NCBI RefSeq assembly: GCF_019097855.1 | Contig: NZ_JAHRGL010000012.1 | Coordinates: 1 to 64,000 of the forward strand | From: Geopseudomonas aromaticivorans | Lineage (GTDB): Bacteria; Pseudomonadota; Gammaproteobacteria; Pseudomonadales; Pseudomonadaceae | Direction of reading: 5' to 3' | DNA length: 64,000 nt | Part shown: piece by piece, positions 27,713-37,067 of the stretch | Position numbering within the stretch: the first letter of the stretch is position 1 | Layout: the number at the start of each line of letters is the position of its first letter | Made by a program: the position numbers and the translations under genes | Notes under the pieces: generated by a model | What the model saw: the letters and a program-made list of their open reading frames with translations, nothing else | What the model was told of the DNA's origin: nothing | Databases searched by the model: none

Positions 27713-29296
27713 ATGGAAAAGGCGGATGGCCCGCAGGGGCAACAACAGATCGAGGCTGGCGACGGGCTGCAGCTGCAGCGCCGGCAGTTGCTCAAGGCCG
27801 GCGCAGTGCTGGCCGGTGCCAGCCTGTTGCCGCGCTTCGGCTTCGCCGCCAGCGGGCTTTCGCAAGGCGAGTACCTCGAGTTGGACGCCACGGCGATGGC
27901 CGAGCAGGTGCGCCGCGGCGCGATCAGTGCGGAGGAGCTGCTGGCCGCGGCGCTTGCGCGCTGCGATGCGGTCAATCCGAAGGTCAACGCAGTGATCATG
28001 CGTCACGACGACTATGCCCGGCGCCTGCTCGCCACACGCAGCGGCCAGGGCCTGGCCCGCGAGGGCGCCCTGGCCGGCGTACCCATGCTGCTCAAGGACC
28101 TCAACACCTACTTGGCCGGCACCCCGACCACCAATGGTTCGCGCTTCTTCAAGGATGGCCCGCCGGCGCAGCACAGCAGCACCCTGGCGGCGCGCTACGA
28201 GGCGGCCGGCGCGGTGACCTTCGGCAAGACCGCAGTGCCCGAGTTCGGCCTGACCACCACCACCGAATCGCTGCTCTGGGGACAGACCCGCAACCCCTGG
28301 AACCTGGCGCACAGCGTCGGCGGCTCCTCGGGCGGCGCGGCCGCGGCGGTGGCCGCCGGCATCATCCCCGCCGCGCATGCCACCGACGGCGGCGGCTCGA
28401 TCCGCATTCCCGCCTCCTATTGCGGCGTTTTCGGTCTCAAGCCTAGCCGTTACCGCACGCCCAGCGGCCCCGGTCGCTTTGAGGGCTGGTTCGGTGCCAG
28501 CGCCGCCCACGCGGTGTCGCGCAGCGTGCGCGACTCGGCGCTGCTGCTCGACGTCGGCCAGGGCCACGAACCGGGCAGCCCCTACTGGCTGCCGCCGCTG
28601 GAGCGGCCCTTCGTCGACGAGGTCGGCCGCGATCCCGGCAAGCTGCGCGTAGCGCTGCTCGACCAGTCGCTGACCGGGGCGACCCTCGACGCCGACATCC
28701 GCCGGGTGCTCGACGAGACGGTCAAGCTGCTGCTGTCGCTCGGCCATGAGATCGAGCAGATCGCGCAGCCGGTGCAGCCGCAGCAGGTGTTCGGCGCCCA
28801 CGGCAGCGTGATCGGCACGTCCCTGCTGACCGCCATCCGCGACCGCGAGCAGCTGCTCGGCCGCAGCGCCGGCGAAGACGACCTCGAACAGGTCACCCGC
28901 AAGGTGCTCGAGCGCGCCCAGGGCGTCACTGGCGAGGGACTCTTCCGCGCGCGGCGCTCGTTCGAGGAGGTCAGCCTGGCGATGGAGACGTTGTTCGAGC
29001 GCTTCGACGTGATCCTCTCGCCGGTCACCGCCACGCTCACCCCGCAGCTCGGCAAGCTGCGCCTCAGCCAGCCCTGGGAAGACTACGCCGCCGCCGCCAC
29101 CGGCAGCGCCGCCTTCACCGTGGTTGCCAACGTCAGCGGCCAGCCGGCCATGTCGGTACCTTCCGGCTGGAGCGAGAGCGGCCTGCCGGTGGGCATGATG
29201 TACACCGCGCGGCTGGGCGGCGAGGGACTGCTGTATCGGCTGGCTGGCCAGCTGGAGCGCGAGCGGCCGTGGCAGGGGCGCAGGGCTGCCGTCTGA
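27713..29296 (+). CDS. exported amidase (amidase-signature family)
   Basis: A 527-aa protein with an N-terminal twin-arginine-like leader ([20 protein letters not shown]), suggesting Tat export. The amidase-signature Ser-Ser-Lys triad is visible: Lys in MLLKDLN, Ser in [12 protein letters not shown] and Ser in [14 protein letters not shown]. It hydrolyses an amide bond. In a steroid-degrading bacterium an attractive but unproven substrate is an amide-conjugated bile acid. The family is broad, so other amides are equally possible. It is not obviously co-transcribed beyond the SDR upstream. Confidence 0.82.
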   Translation: MEKADGPQGQQQIEAGDGLQLQRRQLLKAGAVLAGASLLPRFGFAASGLSQGEYLELDATAMAEQVRRGAISAEELLAAALARCDAVNPKVNAVIMRHDDYARRLLATRSGQGLAREGALAGVPMLLKDLNTYLAGTPTTNGSRFFKDGPPAQHSSTLAARYEAAGAVTFGKTAVPEFGLTTTTESLLWGQTRNPWNLAHSVGGSSGGAAAAVAAGIIPAAHATDGGGSIRIPASYCGVFGLKPSRYRTPSGPGRFEGWFGASAAHAVSRSVRDSALLLDVGQGHEPGSPYWLPPLERPFVDEVGRDPGKLRVALLDQSLTGATLDADIRRVLDETVKLLLSLGHEIEQIAQPVQPQQVFGAHGSVIGTSLLTAIRDREQLLGRSAGEDDLEQVTRKVLERAQGVTGEGLFRARRSFEEVSLAMETLFERFDVILSPVTATLTPQLGKLRLSQPWEDYAAAATGSAAFTVVANVSGQPAMSVPSGWSESGLPVGMMYTARLGGEGLLYRLAGQLERERPWQGRRAAV

Positions 29297-29514
29297 AGCG
29301 CTGAACGAGAGATGCGCAAACGACACGGGCCGGTGGCCTGAGAGGGGACATCGGCCCGTATCGTTATTGCCTACGGATTCGCCTTGCGCACAGCCCAGGA
29401 TGATCCCGGCACCTATCCTCGCATCGGCAGGCCACTTGCGTTTGGAAATGCGGCGCAGCAACTCGGCTCGTTTGGATCCGGAACGCGTGATCGGTGTGAC
29501 GGGGCGACCTGCGC

Positions 29515-30114
29515 TCAGGCGGTCAGTCTGACGATTTGTGCGTGGGCGTCGGCCAGTCCTTTCGCTTCACCGTGAGGCTTCGAGTCCAACCCTTCGGCAT
29601 AGATGAAGTCCACCTCAGTAATGCCGATCAGGCCTAGCACGGCCCGCAGGTAAGGCGTGACCGCATCGCTGGGCTGGCCGACATGCACGCCACCGCGGGA
29701 GCTGAAGACCACTGCGCTCACGCCTTCGACCAGACCTACCGGATGGGTTTCGGTATACCGGAAGGTAACGTGGGCACGAGCTACCAGATCGAACCAGTTC
29801 TTCAGCTGCGTCGGCACGTTTAGGTTGTACATGGGCGCACCGATCAGCAGCACATCGCTTGCCTGGAGTTCGGCGATCAATTGATCGGACAGGGCCACCA
29901 CGCGCTGGGCACGTTCGCTCATATCCTCGGCGCCCCTCAGTGCCTGGAATAGCTCGTGGTCGAGAACTGGGAGATCGAGGCTGGTCAAGTCGCGCACCAC
30001 CACCTCATCGGCGCACCCCCTAGCCCTGCGTTCGGCCAGAAAACTGTCGATGAGTGCGTTGGTCTGGGAGTTGCTGCCCATGATGCTGGACTTGAGGACG
30101 AGAACCTGGGTCAT
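29515..30114 (-). CDS. FMN-dependent NADH:quinone reductase / azoreductase (AzoR family)
   Basis: A 199-aa flavodoxin-fold protein with the AzoR-type N-terminus (VLVLKSSIMGSNSQTN), the GAPMYNLNVPTQLKNWFD block near residues 91-108 and SSRGGVH near 138. It reduces quinones or azo compounds with NAD(P)H. AGGAG lies 8 nt before the ATG. It is divergent from a LysR gene, the usual arrangement for regulator and target. Confidence 0.85.
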   Translation of the reverse strand: MTQVLVLKSSIMGSNSQTNALIDSFLAERRARGCADEVVVRDLTSLDLPVLDHELFQALRGAEDMSERAQRVVALSDQLIAELQASDVLLIGAPMYNLNVPTQLKNWFDLVARAHVTFRYTETHPVGLVEGVSAVVFSSRGGVHVGQPSDAVTPYLRAVLGLIGITEVDFIYAEGLDSKPHGEAKGLADAHAQIVRLTA

Positions 30115-30225
30115 CAATGCGCTCCTGGTGAATCTGTCGTTTGAATGCATAAAGCCTACCATCGCCTCTTTGTCCTCAGTGGCGATAGTATTTCCTATGA
30201 TTGGTTCCTGATTGGATACAGATTC

Positions 30226-31146
30226 ATGCGAGATACCCTGAACGGCATCGAGATCTTTGTCGCGGTCGCGGAATCCGGCAGCTTCGCGGAGGCAGCCGCC
30301 AGTTTGCACATCACCCGCTCCGCTGTAGGCAAGAGAGTCGCTCGTCTGGAGCAACGCCTGGGGGTACTACTGTTTCATCGCACCACGCGGAGCCTGAGCC
30401 TAACCGAAGAGGGGGGCCTGTTCCTTGAGCACTGCCTGCGGGCGATCGAGGAAATCCGTGCGGGAGAAGCGCTGCTGGAAAGCGGCAAATGGCAGGTGAC
30501 CGGCCGCCTGCGGGTTTCCATGCCGGTGCTCTTTGGGCATTTGTGCATAGCGCCAATCCTGATCGAACTGGCGCAGCAGCATCCCGGGCTAACCCTGGAG
30601 ATGTCCTTCAGCGACCGCATGGTGGACCTGGTCGAGGAAGGCTTCGACCTGGCTATCCGCAATGGCGCCTTGTCCGACACCCGCGACCTGGTGGCCCGTT
30701 GGTTGGGCGAGCACGATATGGCGTTCTGCGCTTCGCCGGCCTACCTGCAGCGCCACGGGGAGCCGAAAAGCATCGAGGAGCTGCATCAGCACGATGCGGT
30801 GGCGTATATGCGCCAAGGCCGGTTGCTCGACTGGCAGGTACGTGTCAACGGCCAGCTGCAGTCGATCAAGCCCAAGGCCCGCCTGCTGATGGACGACCTC
30901 CGTGCCGTGGCCGACGCCACGCTTGCCGATCACGGCATCGCCTGGTTGCCCTACTGGCTGGCTCGCGAGTACCTGTTGCGCGGCGAGTTGCAGGAAGTGC
31001 TGTCCGCGCAACCAAGCATGACCTTCCCGATCAACGCCCTGTGGCCACATACCCCCCACCTGCCGTTGAAAACAAGGGTCGCTGTGGATGCCCTGTTGGA
31101 AAAGCTCCCCGCGCGCATTGCGGTGATGGAGGCGCGGCCGGCGTGA
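30226..31146 (+). CDS. LysR-type transcriptional regulator
   Basis: A 306-aa protein with an N-terminal LysR winged helix-turn-helix (residues 1-60: FAEAAASLHITRSAVGKRVA) and a C-terminal substrate-binding domain. ATG 30226 gives the canonical N-terminus MRDTLNGIEIFVAVAESGSF; the reading frame opens further upstream but that part does not fit the family. It probably controls the divergent azoreductase across the 111-bp spacer. Confidence 0.85.
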   Translation: MRDTLNGIEIFVAVAESGSFAEAAASLHITRSAVGKRVARLEQRLGVLLFHRTTRSLSLTEEGGLFLEHCLRAIEEIRAGEALLESGKWQVTGRLRVSMPVLFGHLCIAPILIELAQQHPGLTLEMSFSDRMVDLVEEGFDLAIRNGALSDTRDLVARWLGEHDMAFCASPAYLQRHGEPKSIEELHQHDAVAYMRQGRLLDWQVRVNGQLQSIKPKARLLMDDLRAVADATLADHGIAWLPYWLAREYLLRGELQEVLSAQPSMTFPINALWPHTPHLPLKTRVAVDALLEKLPARIAVMEARPA

Positions 31147-31211
31147 GGTTGGGGGGACGAGCAATCGATGAAGGCGAGGGAGAGCCTTCCCGGTTGCTTT
31201 AGCCCCGTTGT

Positions 31212-31649
31212 TCAGTGCTTCACCGTGGTCAGATGCCGGCTCATATCCCCGACCAGATCCAGCCGATACGCCCGTTCAGTGAAGCACCACTCCCCATCGA
31301 TACGCGCGAAGCGATCCAGGTAGCGGCCGCTGGCGATGGCCTGCAGCGGCAGTTGCTCGGTGGCCTGGAACACCGTGTAGCAGGAGCGGGCAGTCGCCGT
31401 GCCGGTGGCCTCGTCGATGTCGACGATGGGGTTGGAAATCAGGTGGCGGGTACGCGGGGTGCCGCAGGGATAGAGAATGATGATTCGTTGCCACAGGGCG
31501 AGCAGGCCGGTGTGGTCCAAGGTGCCGTTGCCGCCGGCCTCGATGCGCGCGTGACGGAACAGTTCGGCGGCCTCGTCGAGGCGTCCGGCGTCGATGGCTT
31601 CGGCGTAGCGGTAGAGCAGGTTGTGGATGGCGCGGGTCGCGTCGCTCAT
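31212..31649 (-). CDS. NTF2-like (SnoaL/ring-hydroxylating beta-type) protein
   Basis: A 145-aa cystatin/NTF2-fold protein beginning MSDATRAIHNLLYRYAEAID, with FQATEQLPLQAIASGRYLDRF in the second half. Such proteins include ketosteroid isomerases and polyketide cyclases, as well as many of unknown function. CAGGAA precedes ATG 31649. It is the last gene of the leftward MFS-hydrolase-reductase operon. A steroid isomerase or hydratase role is possible but not shown. Confidence 0.72.
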   Translation of the reverse strand: MSDATRAIHNLLYRYAEAIDAGRLDEAAELFRHARIEAGGNGTLDHTGLLALWQRIIILYPCGTPRTRHLISNPIVDIDEATGTATARSCYTVFQATEQLPLQAIASGRYLDRFARIDGEWCFTERAYRLDLVGDMSRHLTTVKH

Positions 31650-31768
31650 CGGCAGGTTTCCTGGGCAGGGCAAGCGCATGAGGCAGGTTCCCGGTCCGTA
31701 GGAGCGAACATTCATGCGATTGGTGAAGTGAAGAGGACGCTGTGGGAGGCCCCGCAGCGTCCTCTGGC

Positions 31769-33898
31769 TCAGACCGCGCAGCCGGCGCGCAGGCCCGAGG
31801 CCATGGCGCCTTCGATGTAGCCGATCTGCTCACAGTCGCCGATGCTGCTGACGGGCAGGCCGGCGGCGGCCAGCTCGCGGGCCAGGCTGTCGTCCGGTTC
31901 GGCGCCGATGGCGAGGACCACCGAGTCGGCCGCAACCTCTACGGTGACGCCCTCGGCGCTGACATAGCTGACCTTGTTGCGACCGATGGATTGGACCTCG
32001 ACGCCGGTGAGCAGTTGCGCCTGGTGCTCCTGCAGGCCGTGCAGCACCCGCCAGCGGCGCACGATGGCCAGCTCGCGGCCGAGGCTCGGCCCGCTTTCCA
32101 GCACGCAGACCTCGCGGCCGCGCTCGATGAGGAACTCGGCCAGCTCCAGGCCGACCAGGCCGCCGCCGACGATCACCACGCGCTTGCCCAGCGGCATCCA
32201 CACGTGGGAGAGCTTCTGCATGGCGGCGGTGCTGTCGGTGACGCCGACCAGGCTGCCGGCCTTCATCAGGGTGCGCTGGGTCAGCGACAGCTTGCGCTTG
32301 GCGATCTCCTCGGCGCGGTCGCCAGTGAGCAGGCGGCGCAGCTCGTCGCCGCTCCATACATGATTCTGCTCGGCGCCGGGGATGGCCGGCGCGGCGCGCC
32401 GTGCGCCGGTGGCGACCAGCACCGTCTCGGCGCCCAGCTCGCGCAGCAGTTGCGGGGTGGCCGGGCTGTTGTAGCGCACCTCGATCGGCAGGCTGCGCAC
32501 CTGCTCCACCAGGTGGTCGAGCAGGCGGCCGTTCTCGGCGTAGGCGAGGGCGGCGAAGAACAGCGTGCCGCCGAGGCGGTCGCTGCGCTCCAGCAGGGTC
32601 ACCCGATGGCCGCGCTGGGCGGCGACCCGCGCTGCCTCCATGCCGGCCGGGCCGCCGCCGACCACCACCACATGGCGCGGCGTGGCGGCCGGACTGATGA
32701 CGATGTCCGCCTCATGGCCGGTGCGCGGGTTGACCGCGCACTTGACCCGCTGGTTGATGAAGATCTGGCTAACGCAGACGTAGCAGTAGATGCACGGGCG
32801 GACGTCCTGCGGGCGACCGGCGCTCAGCTTGTTGGGCAGCTCGGGGTCGGCCAGCAGCTTGCGGCCCATGGCGACGAAGTCGTACTGACCCTTGGCTATG
32901 CCCTGGTCGCCGACCTCGGGCTCGACGCGGCCGACGGCGATCACCGGGATGGCGATTTCCTTGCGGATCGCCGCCGCCCACTCCAGGTAGCCACCCGGCT
33001 GCTGGACCAGCGGTGCCTCGGTGAAGGCCACGCCCTCGGTGACCGCGGCGTAGGCGGACACGCTGACCGCGTCGGCGCCGGCGCCTTCGGCCATCACCGC
33101 CACGGTCTTGGCGTCCTCCAGGGTGATGCCGCCGGGGGTGCGCAGCTCGTAGGCGTCCAGGCGCAGCCACACCGGGAAGTCGGCGCCGACCCGCGCGCGC
33201 ACCGCGGCGAGCACCTCCATCAGCAGGCGCGCGCGGTTCTCCAGCGGGCCGCCGTATTCGTCGTCGCGCTGGTTGTAATAGGCGGAGAGGAAGCCGGCGA
33301 TGATGTAGTTGTGCGCGGCGTGGATCTCCACGCCGTCGAAGCCGGCACGCTGGGCGCGTTCGGCGGCGGCGGCGAACCACACGACCATCTGCGCGATGTC
33401 GGCCTTGTCCATCACGCGGATCTGCGCGCCGCCTTCGCGGCGCTTGCTGGAGCTGACGAAGGTGCTGAGTTCCTCGCGGGTCAGCGCCGCCATCATGTTG
33501 GTGTTGAGTGCCGGCGGGATCGACGGCACCCAGATTGGCCGGCCCTCGGCCATGTCGCGCACGGCGACCTTGCCGGCATGCTGCAGCTGCATGGCGACCT
33601 TGGCGCCGTGCTTGTGCACGCGGCTGGCCAGGGCGGTCAGGCCGGGCAGGAAGTCGTCGCTGGACACGCCGACCTGGTAGGGCTCGGCGGTGCCTTGCGG
33701 ATAGGCGATGGAGCACACGCCCATGATCAACAGGCCGGCGCCGCCAGCGGCGCGCGCCTCGTAATAGGCCTGGATGCGTTCGCCGCAGTGGCCGTCGGCC
33801 TCGGCGAAGTTGGAGCCCATCGGCGCCATGACGATGCGGTTGCGCAGTTCGAGCGTGCCGATGCGCCCGGGAGCGAGCAGGTGGTTGAAGCTGGTCAT
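31769..33898 (-). CDS. OYE/2,4-dienoyl-CoA reductase-like flavoprotein (FadH/BaiCD type)
   Basis: A 709-aa protein with an N-terminal Old Yellow Enzyme TIM barrel (residues 1-350), a [4Fe-4S] cluster motif C-x2-C-x3-C-x11-C beginning CIYCYVC, and a C-terminal FAD/NAD(P)-binding region with VVGGGPAGMEAA and VIVGGGLVGLELAEF. This architecture is shared by 2,4-dienoyl-CoA reductase FadH and the bile-acid enzymes BaiCD/BaiH. It likely reduces or forms a C=C in an enone or dienoyl-CoA steroid intermediate. It lies in an operon between the HsaD-like hydrolase and the NTF2-like gene. Confidence 0.83.
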   Translation of the reverse strand: MTSFNHLLAPGRIGTLELRNRIVMAPMGSNFAEADGHCGERIQAYYEARAAGGAGLLIMGVCSIAYPQGTAEPYQVGVSSDDFLPGLTALASRVHKHGAKVAMQLQHAGKVAVRDMAEGRPIWVPSIPPALNTNMMAALTREELSTFVSSSKRREGGAQIRVMDKADIAQMVVWFAAAAERAQRAGFDGVEIHAAHNYIIAGFLSAYYNQRDDEYGGPLENRARLLMEVLAAVRARVGADFPVWLRLDAYELRTPGGITLEDAKTVAVMAEGAGADAVSVSAYAAVTEGVAFTEAPLVQQPGGYLEWAAAIRKEIAIPVIAVGRVEPEVGDQGIAKGQYDFVAMGRKLLADPELPNKLSAGRPQDVRPCIYCYVCVSQIFINQRVKCAVNPRTGHEADIVISPAATPRHVVVVGGGPAGMEAARVAAQRGHRVTLLERSDRLGGTLFFAALAYAENGRLLDHLVEQVRSLPIEVRYNSPATPQLLRELGAETVLVATGARRAAPAIPGAEQNHVWSGDELRRLLTGDRAEEIAKRKLSLTQRTLMKAGSLVGVTDSTAAMQKLSHVWMPLGKRVVIVGGGLVGLELAEFLIERGREVCVLESGPSLGRELAIVRRWRVLHGLQEHQAQLLTGVEVQSIGRNKVSYVSAEGVTVEVAADSVVLAIGAEPDDSLARELAAAGLPVSSIGDCEQIGYIEGAMASGLRAGCAV

Positions 33899-33951
33899 GA
33901 AAATCGTCCCTTGCTGGCTGGTGGCGGCGGCGCCGCCCCCAACTTGATTGT

Positions 33952-34782
33952 TCAGGCTTCGGCGAGGAAGTCCAGGCAGCTGCGGTTGAACAGCTCGGTG
34001 TGCTCGACCTGCACCCAGTGGCCGCAGCGGTTGAGCAGCACGCAGCGCGCCTGCGGGGCGTTGTCGAGCAGCTTGAGCGCGCCGCCGACCGGGTTGAAGC
34101 GGTCGACCGTACCCCAGAAGGCCAGCACCGGGCAGGTCAGCTCGCCGAGGCGTTCGGTCATGTTGGCCACGCGCATGCCGGCGAACAGGCTGCGCGGCTG
34201 GGTGGCGGCCACCGCGGCGCGCTCGGCGAGCAGGGTGTCGTCGAGCAGCGCCGGGTCGAACAGTTGCAGGGTCATCACCTGGCGCATCTCTTCGACGCCC
34301 ATCGGCCCCTTGCCGTACACCTCGACCATGCGCTGGATGCCTTCCATCTGGAAGTAGGTCTCGCGCTCCTCGAGGCCGCCGGGGGCCATGAGGATCAGCT
34401 TCTCGACGGTGGCCGGGTGGGCCAGCGCCTGGCCGAGGGCGATGGCGCCGCCCAGCGAGTTGCCGACCAGGGTGCAGCGCGCGATGCCGACGACGGCGAG
34501 GAAGGCGTTCAGCGCGGTGACGAAGAAGTCCAGGCAGTATTCGGTGTCCTCGGGCTTGTCCGAGCGACCGAAGCCGGGCAGGTCGAGGACGATGTTGCGG
34601 TAGCCGGCAGCGGCGAACACCGGGTAGTTGGCCTTGAAGTTGCTGTAGCCGCTGGCGCCCGGGCCGCTGCCGTGCAGCCAGAGCACCACCGGGCCCTGGC
34701 CCTCGTCAAGGTAGTGCAGGCGCAGGCCGTCGGGCAGGGTGGCGAAGTGGCCGAGGGGCAGCGGAAGGTCTTGTGCGGACAT
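33952..34782 (-). CDS. hsaD: HsaD-like meta-cleavage product hydrolase
   Basis: A 276-aa alpha/beta-hydrolase of the MhpC/BphD/HsaD (C-C bond hydrolase) type. The triad by inspection is Ser109 (GNSLGG), Asp227 (GTVDRF) and His255 (RCGHW); the HGSGPGASGYSNF oxyanion region is typical of meta-cleavage hydrolases. HsaD splits the ring-opened DSHA into HHD and the C/D-ring acid HIP. It is the third-step partner of the HsaA/HsaC genes at the other end of the cluster. It follows the MFS gene by 14 bp. Confidence 0.83.
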   Translation of the reverse strand: MSAQDLPLPLGHFATLPDGLRLHYLDEGQGPVVLWLHGSGPGASGYSNFKANYPVFAAAGYRNIVLDLPGFGRSDKPEDTEYCLDFFVTALNAFLAVVGIARCTLVGNSLGGAIALGQALAHPATVEKLILMAPGGLEERETYFQMEGIQRMVEVYGKGPMGVEEMRQVMTLQLFDPALLDDTLLAERAAVAATQPRSLFAGMRVANMTERLGELTCPVLAFWGTVDRFNPVGGALKLLDNAPQARCVLLNRCGHWVQVEHTELFNRSCLDFLAEA

Positions 34783-34796
34783 GGGTTATCTCCGGG

Positions 34797-36137
34797 TCAG
34801 GCGGTAGCAGGGGAGGCGCCGGGGGCGGCGTTCGGCAGCGCGGACTGGCCGCGCAGTTGCCGGCGATAGCGCGGCAGGGCCAGGGTCAGGAACAGCGCAG
34901 CCAGCACCAGCAGGGACATCGAGGCGGCCAGCGAGTAGCGCAGCGCCGCACTGCCGGCGATGGGGGTGAAGTAGTCGCTGAGCATGCCGGTGACCAGCGG
35001 GCCGAGGCCGACGCCGAGCAGGCCCATGCCCATCATGAAGATCGCCGTGGCCTGGGCCAGGCGGGTGGCCGGGAACAGGTGGCTGATCGCGCCCAGGCAG
35101 GGGGGCGCCCACCAGGTGCCGAAGAAGCCGAAGGGGATGTAGAACAGGAAGGCCATCGGCACGCCGATGCCGAAGGCGGTGAAGGCCACGCCCTGCGGCC
35201 ACATGAAGCAGGCCAGGCCGAAGGGGATGCTGATCAGGGTGCCGAGCAGCGGCACGCCGATCTGCCAGCCGCAGTCGCGGCGCACCATGCGGTCGGTGAA
35301 CCAGCCGCAGGTGAGGGTGCCGATGGCCGAGCAGGTGCCGCCGACCACGCCGACCAGGATGCCGGCCTCCTGCAGCGACAGGCCGTGGGAGCGGATCAGG
35401 AAGCTCGGCGCCCAGGTGCCGATGGCGTAGCCGGCGATGGCCGCGACCGCGCCGGTCAGCACGATCCAGACGAAGGCTGGAGTGGCCAGCAGGATGCCGA
35501 GGGTCTGCTGCCAGCTTTCCTGGGCTTGGGCCAGGCTGGCCGTCGTCGGTGCGGCGGGTTTGGGCGCACGTACCGTGGCCCACAGCAGCAGGCCGAGGAA
35601 GATGCCGGGGGCGCCGATCACCACGAAGGCGGTGCGCCAGCCGTAGTGATGGGCGATCCAGCCGCCGAGGCCGAGGCCGAAGACGGCGCCCAGGCTGGAG
35701 CCGAGCATCAGCACCGACAGGGCGGTGGAGCGCCGCTGGGGCGGGTAGAGGTCGGAGACCATCGCCATCGACGGCGCGGTGCCGCCGGCCTCGCCGATGG
35801 CTACGCCGATGCGCGCCAGCAGCAGGAACAGGAAGCTGCCGGCCAGGCCGCAGAGCATGGTCATCGCGCTCCAGGCGATGCACGCCAGGGCGATCACCGG
35901 CTTGCGGCCGATGCGGTCGGACAGCCGGCCGAGGGGGAAGCCGAACAGGGTGTAGAACACCGCGAAGGTCAGCCCGGAGAGCAGGCCGACCTGGGTATCG
36001 GAGATGGCGAACTCGGCCTTCACCGGCTCGATGAGGATCGCCATCAGCTGCCGGTCGATGTAGTTGAACACGTAGATGACGGTCAGCACCGCCAGGGCGT
36101 AGTGGCTACGCCAGGTGACACGCGCAGGTGAGTTCAC
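34797..36137 (-). CDS. MFS transporter (steroid or acid uptake candidate)
   Basis: About 446 aa with 12 predicted membrane segments. The MFS signature GRLSDRIGRKP lies in the loop after helix 2 and FNYIDRQLMAIL near the start. I chose GTG 36137 because AAGAGGA lies 7 nt upstream; longer starts would add a hydrophilic tail unlike the family. The sequence resembles the spinster-like/anion:cation symporter branch. It heads an operon with HsaD-like and reductase genes, so transport of a steroid or a degradation acid is likely. Confidence 0.82.
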   Translation of the reverse strand: MNSPARVTWRSHYALAVLTVIYVFNYIDRQLMAILIEPVKAEFAISDTQVGLLSGLTFAVFYTLFGFPLGRLSDRIGRKPVIALACIAWSAMTMLCGLAGSFLFLLLARIGVAIGEAGGTAPSMAMVSDLYPPQRRSTALSVLMLGSSLGAVFGLGLGGWIAHHYGWRTAFVVIGAPGIFLGLLLWATVRAPKPAAPTTASLAQAQESWQQTLGILLATPAFVWIVLTGAVAAIAGYAIGTWAPSFLIRSHGLSLQEAGILVGVVGGTCSAIGTLTCGWFTDRMVRRDCGWQIGVPLLGTLISIPFGLACFMWPQGVAFTAFGIGVPMAFLFYIPFGFFGTWWAPPCLGAISHLFPATRLAQATAIFMMGMGLLGVGLGPLVTGMLSDYFTPIAGSAALRYSLAASMSLLVLAALFLTLALPRYRRQLRGQSALPNAAPGASPATA

Positions 36138-36207
36138 GGGCAGGTCCTCTTGTTGTTCTTCTGTAGAAGTTGAGCAAGAGGCTCCGCTTTGCCCCCTGTC
36201 ACGGGCA

Positions 36208-36225
36208 TCGTCAAATCGGACGATG
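36208..36225 (+). promoter_or_regulatory. steroid-regulon palindrome, site C (best palindrome)
   Basis: ATCGTC-AAATCG-GACGAT is a perfect 6+6 inverted repeat (36207-36224). The AATCAT hexamer at 36246 is 22 nt past GGACGA. The site lies in the divergent region between the MFS (leftward) and SDR (rightward) operons; no good leftward -10 is seen at the mirrored distance. Confidence 0.65.
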
Positions 36226-36316
36226 TTCTTCCCCCACCTGCCGCCAATCATGAGTCCCGTGGTCGCTGCGGGACTTTCCCCGCCGCGATGGAACATTCGC
36301 TTGCGGGAGAACGCAC

Positions 36317-37054
36317 ATGAAGCTGGTGAACAAGGTGGCCTTCGTCACCGGAGCGGGGCAGGGTATGGGGCGCGCGATGGTGCGCCGCTTCGCCGCAGAG
36401 GGCGCTGTGGTAGTGGCGGCGGACATCAACCTGGAGGCCGCGCGCGAGACCATCGAAGGGCTGGCCGGCGGCAGCGCCCTGGCGCTGGCCTGCAACGTGG
36501 CTGACAGCGCCTCGGTGGCCGCGGCCATGGCGGCCGTGGTCGAGCGCTTCGGCCGTCTCGACGTGCTGGTCAACAACGCCGGCATCGGCTCGGTCGACGC
36601 TTTCCTCGATACCCCCGACGAGAACTGGCTGCGTGTTATCGGCGTCAACCTCACCGGCGTGTTCCTGTGCAGCCGCGAGGCCGCGCGCCTGATGCACCAG
36701 CGCGGCGAGGGCGGGGTGATCGTCAACCTGTCGAGCACCGCCGCCATCTCCGGCGAGGGTCCGAGCCACTACTGCGCCGCCAAGGCCGGCGTGATGGGCC
36801 TGACCCGCAGCCTGGCCCGCGAACTGGCCGCCAGCCAGATCCGCGTCAACACCATCGTTCCCGGCCCGACCAATACCCCGATGATGGCCGGCATCCCCGA
36901 CGACTGGATGCAGAGCATGGTCAAGGCCATCCCGCTCGGCCGCATGTGCGAGCCGGACGAGATCGCCAAGGTCGCCGCCTTCCTGGCCAGCGACGACGCC
37001 AGCTTCATCACCGGCCAGAACATCGCCGTCAACGGCGGCATGGCCTTCATCTGA
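36317..37054 (+). CDS. short-chain dehydrogenase/reductase
   Basis: A 245-aa classical SDR: TGAGQGMG near residue 12, NNAGIG near 86, catalytic Ser in NLSSTAA and YCAAKAG, and a C-terminal ITGQNIAVNGG. It heads the rightward operon under palindrome C. The next SDR begins 13 bp later. Possible roles include dehydrogenation of a ring or side-chain hydroxyl; IpdF-type 5-OH-HIC-CoA dehydrogenase is one candidate that sequence alone cannot confirm. Confidence 0.82.
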   Translation: MKLVNKVAFVTGAGQGMGRAMVRRFAAEGAVVVAADINLEAARETIEGLAGGSALALACNVADSASVAAAMAAVVERFGRLDVLVNNAGIGSVDAFLDTPDENWLRVIGVNLTGVFLCSREAARLMHQRGEGGVIVNLSSTAAISGEGPSHYCAAKAGVMGLTRSLARELAASQIRVNTIVPGPTNTPMMAGIPDDWMQSMVKAIPLGRMCEPDEIAKVAAFLASDDASFITGQNIAVNGGMAFI

Positions 37055-37067
37055 GGAGGGGAGAACG

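Noticed and set aside
31742-34357. Very long rightward open frame opposite the OYE/FadH-like and HsaD-like genes
   Set aside because: Low-complexity antisense translation. The minus-strand genes have full domain motifs and ribosome binding sites.
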